Assembly (NCBI GenBank): GCA_013002535.1 | Contig: JABDJK010000011.1 | Coordinates: 1 to 50,188, forward strand | Source: Hyphococcus sp. | Lineage (GTDB): Bacteria; Pseudomonadota; Alphaproteobacteria; Caulobacterales; Parvularculaceae | Length of the DNA stretch: 50,188 nucleotides | Direction: 5' to 3' | Shown here: positions 42,820 to 50,188 of the stretch, piece by piece | Numbering within the stretch: the stretch's first letter is position 1 | How the letters are laid out: each line of letters begins with the position of its first letter | Program-made: the position numbers and the translations under genes | Notes under the pieces: generated by a model | Database searches by the model: none | What the model saw: the letters and a program-made list of their open reading frames with translations, nothing else | What the model was told of the DNA's origin: nothing

Positions 42820-45474
42820 ATGACAAAAAAGATGTTAATCGACGCCGCCCACCTGGAAGAGGTGCGGGTCGCTCTATTGGATCAAGGACGAGTTGAAGAT
42901 TTTGATTTCGAGTCTCAATCGAGAAAGCCATTAAGAGGGAATATTTATCTCGCTCGCGTAACCCGCGTTGAGCCCTCACTCCAGGCAGCCTTCGTCGATT
43001 ACGGAGGTAACCGCCATGGATTTCTAGCATTCAGCGAGATCCATCCCGACTATTATCAAATCCCGGTTTCTGACCGTAAACTTCTGCAGGATGCGGAGGC
43101 CGAAGTTGCGGCGCTCGCTGCAGAACTAGAAGTTTCGCAACGTGGCGATGAGCACGACGACGAGACTGATGAATTAGAGATCAACGATAACAACGACGAC
43201 AGTGACGATGTCCTTGATCACGACGAAGCGGCGGACCCTGCTGAAGAGACGGCAACTTCAAAAGCCTCCGCCAGCAAGAACAAGTCCGACAAAAAACATT
43301 CTCGCTCTACGCACATTACAGCTGATGAAAATGATCTGTCTGGCGATACTGAAATCAGCGACGAAACCAATGAAGAGGAAGAAGAAGAGGAAACAGTCAA
43401 GCCACGCCGAAACATGGCGCGATTGTTCGGCTTTCGCCGGAAGCCGGAACTTAAAAAAAGAAAGCAATCCGTCGATAATCAATCAACGGCCTCAGAGCCG
43501 ATTGTTGCAAAAAAAATTGTTGAAGCGGACAATGAGACCGCGGACCCCAATCTGGATGAAAAAACCGACGAAAATAATGAATCAAGTGAACGAGCAAAGT
43601 TGATCGAGCGCTATAAAGACGCGAAGCGAAAAAGATCAAATTTGCTGCGAAATTATAAAATTCAGGAAGTCATTAAGCGACGACAGATCCTATTGATCCA
43701 AGTCGTGAAAGAAGAACGCGGTAATAAAGGCGCCGCTCTGACAACTTATATGTCGCTGGCAGGACGATATTGCGTATTAATGCCCAACACAGCACGCGGC
43801 GGCGGAATTTCGCGAAAGATTGCCAATCAATCAGACCGACGGCGCCTGCGCCGATGCGTTGACAGCCTCGAAGTCGCACAAGGTATGGGATTGATAATCC
43901 GAACAGCTGGCGCGAAGCGAACAAAGACTGAAATTAAGCGTGATTACGATTATCTCCTCCGTCTATGGGAAAGCATACGCACGCTTACGCTCAAATCGAT
44001 AGCTCCTTGTTTGATTTATGAGGAAGCAAGCCTGATAAAACGCGCAATACGCGACATGTACGACAAGGACATCTCCGCCGTTTTGGTAGAGGGCGAGGCC
44101 GGATATCGCGAAGCAAAAGACTTCATGAAAATGCTGATGCCAAGCCACGCAAAAAACGTTCAGGCGTACAAAGATCGCTCACCAATTTTCCTTAAAAACA
44201 AAGTCGAAGCGCAACTCGATGCAATGTATCAACCGTCAGTTAGGCTGAAGTCTGGCGGCTATGTCGTAATCCATCAAACCGAAGCTCTAGTAGCGATTGA
44301 CGTTAATTCGGGCCGCGCCACGCGCGAAAGAAACATCGAGCAAACGGCTTTGAAAACCAACATTGAAGCAGCGACAGAAGCGGCGCGCCAATTCCGGTTG
44401 CGCGACCTAGCTGGGCTGATCGTAATCGATTTTATCGATATGGAAGAGCCCAGGAACAATCGTAAAGTCGAGAAAGCCTTAAAGGATGCGCTGAAAAACG
44501 ATCGCGCGCGAATCCAGGTCGGCCGAATCTCCAATTTCGGCTTGCTGGAAATGTCTCGCCAGCGGCGCCGCTCGGGAATCATTGATGGAACGACAAATGC
44601 TTGTCCGACATGTGCCGGCGCCGGAACGGTGCGGTCCAATGAGATTGCATCATTAAGGATACTTCGCGCTATTGAAGGAGAAGCAGTTTCCGGCAAGGTC
44701 GGACACATTACCGCCAAGACCTCAATTGATGTGAGCCTCTACATTCTCAATCATCATCGCGATTGGCTACAGCGTATCGAGGAACAAAATGGCGTATTGA
44801 TTGAGATCTCTGCAGATTCCGAAAAGGCTGGCGACCTATATGAACTCTCAAAGAGCGGCGCGCCGAACAAGGTCAAAAAGATCGCTAGCTTCATAAGCGC
44901 GGATCATCAAAGCAGTGACGGTGATGAATTACCGGAAATTGCAGATGAATCCGACACGGCTGCTACAGCTGAACCAGACGAGAAACCAAAACGGAGGCGG
45001 CGCAAGAGAAATTCGAAGCCTTCTCAAATTCAAAATGATGCGGAACCAAAAACGGGTGACGCAAATGAACAAGGCCAACCGGATTCTGAAAAAAATACAT
45101 CGGAAACAGACGATGACGACATGAAACCGAAACGTCGGCGGCGCGGCCGACGCGGCGGCAGAAGAAACCGTCGTGAGCCATCGGCCGAGGGTAAAAATTC
45201 TAATCAAGATGAAGCGAATCCCGCGGTCGGGGACAATGAAAATACTAGCGAACAGACCCAAAGCGCAGAAAATAAACCAACAAAAATTGAGAAGGCGCTG
45301 GCGACTCCGTCAAACGACAGCGTGAATGGAAGCAGCGAACAGAACGCTGTCAAGAAACCTGTATTTAACGAAACGGAAAGCTCGGCTCAGATTCAAAATA
45401 GCCCGCCAAAAGGACCAGCTATCGATGCGCAAGAGCGCAAACCAGCAAGAAAAGGATGGTGGCAGCGCGGATAG
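42820..45474 (+). CDS. rne: Ribonuclease E/G
   Basis: The endoribonuclease of mRNA decay and rRNA/tRNA processing and scaffold of the degradosome, 884 aa. The S1 domain is split by an acidic and then basic insertion (about residues 105-265) typical of alphaproteobacterial RNase E. The catalytic core has AIDVNSG with Asp about 494 and VIDFIDM with Asp about 537; the zinc-link CPTC is at 595-598. The C-terminal 280 residues are disordered, with RRRR-rich RNA-binding blocks and a final basic KGWWQRG. The ATG follows GGAG in the leader. The helicase at 26964 is a possible partner. Confidence 0.95.
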   Translation: MTKKMLIDAAHLEEVRVALLDQGRVEDFDFESQSRKPLRGNIYLARVTRVEPSLQAAFVDYGGNRHGFLAFSEIHPDYYQIPVSDRKLLQDAEAEVAALAAELEVSQRGDEHDDETDELEINDNNDDSDDVLDHDEAADPAEETATSKASASKNKSDKKHSRSTHITADENDLSGDTEISDETNEEEEEEETVKPRRNMARLFGFRRKPELKKRKQSVDNQSTASEPIVAKKIVEADNETADPNLDEKTDENNESSERAKLIERYKDAKRKRSNLLRNYKIQEVIKRRQILLIQVVKEERGNKGAALTTYMSLAGRYCVLMPNTARGGGISRKIANQSDRRRLRRCVDSLEVAQGMGLIIRTAGAKRTKTEIKRDYDYLLRLWESIRTLTLKSIAPCLIYEEASLIKRAIRDMYDKDISAVLVEGEAGYREAKDFMKMLMPSHAKNVQAYKDRSPIFLKNKVEAQLDAMYQPSVRLKSGGYVVIHQTEALVAIDVNSGRATRERNIEQTALKTNIEAATEAARQFRLRDLAGLIVIDFIDMEEPRNNRKVEKALKDALKNDRARIQVGRISNFGLLEMSRQRRRSGIIDGTTNACPTCAGAGTVRSNEIASLRILRAIEGEAVSGKVGHITAKTSIDVSLYILNHHRDWLQRIEEQNGVLIEISADSEKAGDLYELSKSGAPNKVKKIASFISADHQSSDGDELPEIADESDTAATAEPDEKPKRRRRKRNSKPSQIQNDAEPKTGDANEQGQPDSEKNTSETDDDDMKPKRRRRGRRGGRRNRREPSAEGKNSNQDEANPAVGDNENTSEQTQSAENKPTKIEKALATPSNDSVNGSSEQNAVKKPVFNETESSAQIQNSPPKGPAIDAQERKPARKGWWQRG

Positions 45475-45642
45475 AGGACGTCCGTCGTTATGCGGCTCGT
45501 TGCCAGCATTCGACTTGCGATTGGTTTGGATCACGCAATTTTGTGACAGGAAACCATTGATTTTAGTGAGGATATAGCCAATTCATCTCGAAATCGCCGC
45601 AAACTGGTACTAGGGTCGCAAGCGCGGTTTGGCGGAGTGGAT

Positions 45643-47112
45643 ATGAGTGTTAAACGTCGAATTTTTCGGTGCATTGCGGCAGGCGCCGCGTTTGCATCTT
45701 CGATTTTAGCGGGCGCTTATTCGCAAGGCATATCAACCTTGCGCGACGCTGAGATAGAAGATTTTCTTGACGATTATTCCCAGCCCATTTTTCGTGCGGC
45801 TGGCCTTCCTGAAAACTCGATCAAAATCATCATCGTCAACGACCAGACGTTCAACGCATTCGCCGGCGGACGGTATATGGGCGTCAATTCCGGGCTGCTG
45901 ACTATCGCCGAAACGCCAAACCAGGTCGAAGCCGTAATTGCGCACGAAGCTGGGCATTTGGCCGGCGGCCATACGGCGCGATCAGATGAAATGATCGCGC
46001 AAGCAACTCGCCCGATGTTATTGGGCTTAGTATTAGCTGCCGGTGCAATAGCCGCCGGTGCTCCCGACATTGGCATTGGCGTACTAGGTCTGGGTCAAAA
46101 TATCGGGACCGCGAATTTGTTGAGATATAGCCGTGGGCAGGAATCCGCCGCTGACCAGGCATCAATAACTTTTCTTGATGAGATTGGGCATTCTAGCAAA
46201 GGCGCGCTTGAGCTCTGGCGGAAAATGAGAAATTCGCAAATTATTCGCGGCGATCAGATCAACCCTTACTTTCAATCGCACCCGCTGGCCAACCAGCGGT
46301 TAACGGCGCTTCAATCACGAGCAGAGGCGTCGCCATATTTCAACGAAACGGACAGCCCGGAAGAAATCGCACGATTCAGATTGATCCAGGCGAAGATACG
46401 CGGTTTCCTCACGGACCCGAACGCCGTGCTTCGAAGGTATCCGTTGTCAGACCAATCGGACCCGGCGCATTACGCACGAACGGTTGCCTATTATCGCAAC
46501 TCCGAAATCGAAAAAGCGTTAAGTGAAATTAGAACACTCACAGATTTGTATCCTGATAATCCGTACTTCCATGAATTGGAAGGGCAAATCCTGTTCGAAT
46601 ACGGGCGTGTCGATGAAGCGATTACGCCGCATAGTCGTGCCGTCGAACTGGCTAGTGACAAAGCGTTGTTGCGAATAAATCTGGCGCGAGCGCTTTTGGC
46701 CTCACAGGAACCAAGCAATCGCCAACAATCGATCGTTGAACTAAAACGCGCGTTACTTCTTGAGCCTGACAATAGCTTTGGATGGTTTGAATTGGCCCGC
46801 GCATATAGCGCGAGCGGCGATGAGGCGATGGCGAATCTGGCGACGGCTGAATCAAAGTATCATGCGGGCGCCGCCCCAGACGCAATAGCGTTTGCGCGGC
46901 GCGCGATGGCCGGTCTCGACCGAAACAGCCGCGAATGGCGCCAAGCCGCCGACATTATCGTTGCCGCAACTCCGGGCGATCAGAAGCCGGTCTTGGCGCC
47001 GGGGACCGATACAAACGAGCAACCCGGCTTGCCGCCAGACGCCCCAGAGAATGGCGAAAAGGGCGAGCAAGATGTGCCCGACCCCACGTTAACTATTATC
47101 GACTCACTCTGA
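45643..47112 (+). CDS. M48 metalloprotease with TPR (BepA-like)
   Basis: A periplasmic zinc protease/chaperone of 489 aa. A signal peptide (cleavage near AYS-QG) is followed by the M48 domain with HEAGH at about 101-105 and the third ligand Glu in YSRGQESAADQ, then TPR repeats (about 280-400) and a Pro/Asp/Glu-rich tail. This is the layout of BepA (YfgC), which helps LptD mature or degrades it when stalled. ATG 45643 has GGAG 5 bases before; a GTG at 45637 is also open. The DsbA-like gene follows 54 bp later, so the two are probably co-expressed. Confidence 0.9.
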   Translation: MSVKRRIFRCIAAGAAFASSILAGAYSQGISTLRDAEIEDFLDDYSQPIFRAAGLPENSIKIIIVNDQTFNAFAGGRYMGVNSGLLTIAETPNQVEAVIAHEAGHLAGGHTARSDEMIAQATRPMLLGLVLAAGAIAAGAPDIGIGVLGLGQNIGTANLLRYSRGQESAADQASITFLDEIGHSSKGALELWRKMRNSQIIRGDQINPYFQSHPLANQRLTALQSRAEASPYFNETDSPEEIARFRLIQAKIRGFLTDPNAVLRRYPLSDQSDPAHYARTVAYYRNSEIEKALSEIRTLTDLYPDNPYFHELEGQILFEYGRVDEAITPHSRAVELASDKALLRINLARALLASQEPSNRQQSIVELKRALLLEPDNSFGWFELARAYSASGDEAMANLATAESKYHAGAAPDAIAFARRAMAGLDRNSREWRQAADIIVAATPGDQKPVLAPGTDTNEQPGLPPDAPENGEKGEQDVPDPTLTIIDSL

Positions 47113-47166
47113 TTTTTAACTTATTCGAACTTATATCGCCGAAAATCTTGCGATCAGGAGAATGGT

Positions 47167-47979
47167 ATGACTTCTAAAATTCAACTTAGCATAGGTCTGA
47201 TCGCTGCATTTGCGTTGGGGGCCATCGTCGTTGCCTATTCATCGGCTCAACAATCGACTGGCCAGGAAGAAACGGTTCTTTCGACGTCCTTTACGGATTC
47301 CCAGGAAGAGGACATTCGCGCGGTTGTCAAAGATTACCTAATGACCAATCCGGAAATAATCATAGAAGCCGTAAACGAATATTCCGCCCGCGAACGCGCG
47401 TTGGCAGAAACTAAAAAGATCGAAGGGGCCACGGAAAACCTTGCGCGGCTGCTAAATCCCGAAAACGGATATGTTGCTGGCGTCGCACCCGATAAAGCGA
47501 AAGTCGTTGTTATTGAGATGTTTGATTATCATTGCGGATTTTGCAAAAAGGCGCTGCCGCTAGTCAAAGAGATCACCGAGCGCGACGAGGACGTCCGGAT
47601 GGTATTTCGTGAATTACCCATCTTGAAAATTGAGTCTGATTTGGCCGCCGAGTACTCACTTGCAGCACGCGATCAAGATAAATTCATGGAATTTCATTTC
47701 GCACTCATGGGCGCTTCTGGGGTTCTGAATGAAAACCGTATTGAATCAATCGCTAAAGATGTTGGATTGGATTTCGCAAAGCTAAAAAAATCGCGCGCAC
47801 ATAAATCAATCGCTACTGCAATTTCTGAGACGCACGAAATCGCGCAGCAAATGGGAACCGGTGGAACGCCAACATTCGTCATCGCGGCTTTAGATGGATC
47901 ATATGTTGACGTGTTAGAAGGCTTTCGACCCCATGAGCTTGTAGCAAAGATTGAAGCGGCCAAAAAAGCGGCAGGTTAG
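47167..47979 (+). CDS. DsbA-family thiol-disulfide oxidoreductase
   Basis: A periplasmic thioredoxin-fold protein of 270 aa. The N-terminus is a signal or anchor sequence (about 8-26), followed by a helical N-extension of the ScsC/BdbD type (about 45-100) and the thioredoxin domain with CGFC at 123-126, close to the CPHC of DsbA, and the cis-Pro segment TGGTPTFVI. It should form or isomerise disulfides. Its neighbour is the BepA-like protease and its possible substrate LptD is encoded in the same window, a functional link that is inference. AGGAG lies 5 bases before the ATG. Confidence 0.9.
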   Translation: MTSKIQLSIGLIAAFALGAIVVAYSSAQQSTGQEETVLSTSFTDSQEEDIRAVVKDYLMTNPEIIIEAVNEYSARERALAETKKIEGATENLARLLNPENGYVAGVAPDKAKVVVIEMFDYHCGFCKKALPLVKEITERDEDVRMVFRELPILKIESDLAAEYSLAARDQDKFMEFHFALMGASGVLNENRIESIAKDVGLDFAKLKKSRAHKSIATAISETHEIAQQMGTGGTPTFVIAALDGSYVDVLEGFRPHELVAKIEAAKKAAG

Positions 47980-47998
47980 CCTGGTATTCAATCAGGCT
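47978..47998. terminator. Bidirectional terminator-like hairpin
   Basis: AGCCTG (47978-47983) and CAGGCT (47993-47998) flank a 9-base loop and end in TTT on the plus strand. The hairpin lies across the stop codons of the convergent DsbA-like and upp genes, so it can serve both. The stem is short, and the T-tract is weak. Confidence 0.5.
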
Positions 47999-48627
47999 TT
48001 AGTTCCGTACATTCTATCTCCAGCGTCGCCGAGCCCGGGCATGATGTAACCGATATCATTCAACTCACGGTCCAGTCCCGCCGCGATTATTGGAATGTCG
48101 CTGTGCGCCTTTGAAAAAGCGTCAATTCCTTCTGGCGCCGCTACTAAACACAGGAATTTTAAGTTATTTGCTCCATTTGACTTCAGGAGATTTGCGGCCT
48201 CAATAGCGGTATTTCCTGTCGCAAGCATCGGGTCAACAATAACTACCAACCTTGAATCTAAATGCTCTGGCGTTTTGAAGTAATATTGAATCGGTTGAAG
48301 CGTTTCGTGGTCACGATACATTCCGATGTGTCCAACCCTGGCTGACGGAACCAAATCAAGCAATCCTTCCAACAACCCGTTCCCCGCCCTCAAGATAGAA
48401 ACGAAACAAATCTTTTTGCCCTCGAGATATGGCGCCTCCGTTTTTTCAAGCGGCGTCTCTATGGTGATGTTGCCTAATGTCAATTCCTTCGTAACTTCAC
48501 ACCCAAGGACAAAAGCTACTTCGCGCAATACCTGACGGAACTGGGCTGTCGCGGTGTCTTTGCGCCGCAGAATCGTCAACTTGTGTTGAATCAAAGGGTG
48601 ATCGACGAGCGTAAAATTGGCGTTCAT
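47992..48627 (-). CDS. upp: Uracil phosphoribosyltransferase
   Basis: Makes UMP from uracil and PRPP in pyrimidine salvage; cytosolic. The 211-residue protein shows the family N-terminus ([18 protein letters not shown]), the PRPP-binding [14 protein letters not shown] and the C-terminal uracil-binding [11 protein letters not shown]. It is divergent from a cytosine-deaminase-like gene with 96 bp between, so cytosine can be turned into uracil and then UMP by the two products. Confidence 0.96.
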   Translation of the reverse strand: MNANFTLVDHPLIQHKLTILRRKDTATAQFRQVLREVAFVLGCEVTKELTLGNITIETPLEKTEAPYLEGKKICFVSILRAGNGLLEGLLDLVPSARVGHIGMYRDHETLQPIQYYFKTPEHLDSRLVVIVDPMLATGNTAIEAANLLKSNGANNLKFLCLVAAPEGIDAFSKAHSDIPIIAAGLDRELNDIGYIMPGLGDAGDRMYGTKA

Positions 48628-48723
48628 TGCATTAGCCTCACAAATTAAGCAGGTCTTTTCTCTTTATTGTAGAATGAATGCAGTTTGTCTATTGCTGGAA
48701 AAATACAGCAAGAGGATCGAATA

Positions 48724-49167
48724 ATGGATGGGTTCGATATTCGATTTGTCGAAATTGCATTTGAGGAGGCTCGCAAGAGTCTCCTGGCCGGCGGCTTACC
48801 TATAGGGGCGGCTTTAGTGAACGATGGCGCATTAGTTTCTCGCGGTCATAACCAGCGCATTCAAAATGGCGATCCTATCGCACACGGGGAAATGGATTGC
48901 CTCCGCAGGGCTGGCCGACAAAAATCTTATAAGTCCATGACTTTGTATACATCCCTATCGCCGTGCATGATGTGCGCAGGAACGATTGTGCAATTTAAAA
49001 TTCCACGAATTGTCATCAGTGATACAGAAAATTTTGGCGGCAATGAAGCATTTTTGCGAGAGCATGGCGTGGCTGTAGCCGACGCCGCGCATCAACCTTC
49101 AATCACCCAAATGCAGGCCTTCATAAAAAAGAATCCGACACTCTGGCATGAAGACATTATGGAATAA
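48724..49167 (+). CDS. Nucleobase deaminase, cytosine deaminase (FCY1-like)
   Basis: A zinc-dependent deaminase of the CDA/TadA fold, 147 aa. The zinc site HGEMD (His and catalytic Glu, about 61-65) and SPCMMCAG (two Cys, about 87-94) are intact, and the surrounding TLYTSLSPC is like fungal-type cytosine deaminase. ATG 48724 is preferred over 48685, as AGAGGA is 7 bases before it. The divergent neighbour is upp, which would take up the uracil product. Guanine or tRNA-adenine deaminase activity is less likely but not excluded. Confidence 0.85.
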   Translation: MDGFDIRFVEIAFEEARKSLLAGGLPIGAALVNDGALVSRGHNQRIQNGDPIAHGEMDCLRRAGRQKSYKSMTLYTSLSPCMMCAGTIVQFKIPRIVISDTENFGGNEAFLREHGVAVADAAHQPSITQMQAFIKKNPTLWHEDIME

Positions 49168-49188
49168 CGGCCCGGTCCCCGACTCAAT

Positions 49189-49620
49189 TCAATGGGTTGG
49201 CAATATTGCGAGCCGAACAAGCGCGCTTTGCCTTGATACATTAACTTTTTCAAAAATGCTTTTCGCGTCGCTCCGCGCCGTTCCCTCAGTGAGGTTCAAT
49301 TTCGCCGCGGCATAGCGGAGTTCGAAATCGTCAACCAATGCGCACACCAATCTCACTTCGCTCAACGTAACTCCTAATGCAGCAGCATAATCTTCGGGAC
49401 GTACAGGTGGGAATGCTTCGGGATCGTTTAAAACCAAGTGATACATATATCGATCGGATAAGAACGAACTGACTGGATGCGATGCAATCACCAACGAATG
49501 TTTTCCTGAGTTTCGAACCGCTCTCAGATATACCGCGCCATCGCGCGCAACATGTTCGTTAAGCGAGGCGTTCAAAGCGTGGTGCAGGCGGCGTGTCGTT
49601 ATCACATCCTGGCAGATCAA
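49189..49620 (-). pseudogene. LuxR-type regulator lacking its N-terminal half
   Basis: The C-terminal 60 residues form a LuxR-like helix-turn-helix (VRLVCALVDDFELRYAAAKL, then GTARSDAKSIFEKVNVSRQS). The part before it matches the linker and second half of the PAS-like sensory region of such regulators in alphaproteobacteria. The frame opens at a TTG with a TAA four codons upstream, and the XRE gene occupies the DNA where the missing N-terminal region should be. It has no ribosome binding site. I read it as a 5'-truncated remnant, though a short stand-alone regulator is possible. Confidence 0.6.
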
Positions 49621-49648
49621 TTGGCCAATAGATTATATCTGCAAGGGA

Positions 49649-49906
49649 TCACGCATTTTCGTTCGCTGCTGTGACATCATCAAAAAGCGCATTTATCGGC
49701 GTTTTGAGAGCCTTCGCGATCCGATAAAGCGTCGAGGCAGAGAAATTCGTCAATCCCGACTCGAGGAAAACAATTTCTTCAACAGATACGCCCGAAACCG
49801 CTGAAACATATTCTAGCTCATATTTATTTTGCTTGCGAATGCGTTTCAACGCCGCGCCAACACGCATATCGATTTCATCGACAAAGTTGGATTGAGCTTT
49901 TCTCAC
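49649..49906 (-). CDS. XRE-family DNA-binding protein
   Basis: An 85-aa helix-turn-helix protein of the Cro/C1 (XRE) type: VGAALKRIRKQNKYELEYVS, then GVSVEEIVFLESGLTNFSAS and LYRIAKALKTPINALFDD. Nothing but the DNA-binding domain and short ends is present. Small XRE regulators like this accompany phages, islands and toxin-antitoxin loci, but no partner is visible. It sits between the truncated LuxR-type gene and the IS3-like end, in AT-richer DNA. Confidence 0.82.
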   Translation of the reverse strand: MRKAQSNFVDEIDMRVGAALKRIRKQNKYELEYVSAVSGVSVEEIVFLESGLTNFSASTLYRIAKALKTPINALFDDVTAANENA

Positions 49907-50084
49907 GCGGCCGCCCTTCTAACGACGAAGCATGACTAAACGTTTTTATATGGTCACTCAATATGAATTCAGATAATTGACCTAGTGAATCGCAAGACGA
50001 TTTCGCAAAAGCAATCTTACAGGGTTTTATTGAATTCAATTTCGCCTTTAAGTTGAACCACTATCTTACGCCATCATTTTTCAC

Positions 50085-50188
50085 TGACCTGGGTTGGAAA
50101 AGGTAGTCCGGCGTGTGGGAGAGAATCTGGTTAAACTCATAACTCGAAGGAGAAGAGAATGAGCCGGAAACGATTTAAACCAGAACAA
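50085..50188 (+). mobile_element. Left end of an IS3-family insertion sequence (cut by window edge)
   Basis: From TGACCTGGG at 50085 the sequence looks like the start of an IS element: a short leader, then AAGGAGA 7 bases before an ATG at 50159. The first ten residues, MSRKRFKPEQ, are typical of OrfA of IS3-family transposases. The outer inverted repeat is assumed to begin near 50085 because IS3 ends begin with TGA; the other end and the target duplication lie beyond the window. Confidence 0.6.
50159..50188 (+). CDS. IS3-family transposase OrfA, partial
   Basis: Only the first ten codons are in the window, reading MSRKRFKPEQ. This opening and the AAGGAGA in front match OrfA (the helix-turn-helix DNA-binding half) of IS3-family elements; the full transposase would be made by frameshifting into OrfB beyond the edge. 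Confidence 0.6.
   Translation, partial: MSRKRFKPEQ

Noticed and set aside
1-50188. CRISPR arrays, rRNA genes or a defence island
   Set aside because: No regular repeat-spacer pattern, no rRNA-like sequence and no nuclease/methylase/toxin gene cluster could be found by reading the window.

Overview
The window reads as an alphaproteobacterial chromosome segment, most like the Hyphomonadales/Caulobacterales/Parvularculales group. This is inferred from gene content and order, not from a phylogeny. The markers are lptF-lptG-lptD-surA-pdxA-rsmA in one run, cobS - J-domain gene - divergent bolA, amidase-mrcA-prfB divergent from rne, an RNase E with a long charged insertion in its S1 domain, and a CC0125/CC1285-type lipoprotein. 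Most of it is ordinary core genome at high coding density. The two ends look accessory.

Layout. 1-1033: AT-rich and gene-free, with a long stem-loop, two related small palindromes and, at its right edge, a decayed 3' half of an Arg-like tRNA that looks like an attachment-site scar. 1087-5776 (+): prfC, a REP-like hairpin pair, a Tat-type amidohydrolase paired with a small chorismate-mutase-like protein, and a Ca/Na antiporter. 5773-9157 (-): pepA, DUF1499, holC, a tandem glutaredoxin/GST_N protein and a DksA-like protein. 9307-17138 (+): the outer-membrane biogenesis operon. It makes the LPS exporter permease (LptF/G), the outer-membrane LPS translocon (LptD) and its periplasmic chaperone (SurA), followed by pdxA and rsmA; five or six of the six genes start with GTG or TTG. 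17178-24916: a DUF442-type lipoprotein, a PadR regulator facing a VOC protein across a perfect operator palindrome, a secreted HEXXH protein, an acyl-CoA ligase/thioesterase/ICMT cluster, a cupin, a lipoprotein and a flavoprotein. 25393-34633: TfoX-like, GGDEF, RhlE-type helicase, a seven-strand repeat protein (septoil-knot type), GT87, a secreted AbgB-like peptidase divergent from an AbgT-family transporter, and a fatty acid desaturase. 34794-42273: cobS, J-domain protein, bolA, prfB (expressed through a programmed +1 frameshift), PBP1A and an AMIN/Amidase_3 amidase. 42274-49167: rne with a structured leader, an M48-TPR protease, a DsbA-like oxidoreductase, and upp divergent from a cytosine-deaminase-like gene. 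49189-50188: a LuxR-type gene lacking its N-terminal half, an XRE regulator and the left end of an IS3-family element.

How the genes fit together. Envelope biogenesis dominates: LptF/G/D, SurA, PBP1A, the amidase, the M48-TPR (BepA-like) protease and a DsbA-like protein could cooperate in LptD folding and wall remodelling. Translation termination is represented by RF3 and RF2. Pyrimidine salvage is a two-gene unit (cytosine to uracil to UMP). I found no CRISPR array, no defence cluster and no convincing wholly new multigene system. The most unusual items are the tRNA scar, the PadR operator fused to its promoter, the amidohydrolase/chorismate-mutase pair, the run of non-ATG starts in the lpt operon, and the decayed regulator next to the IS element.
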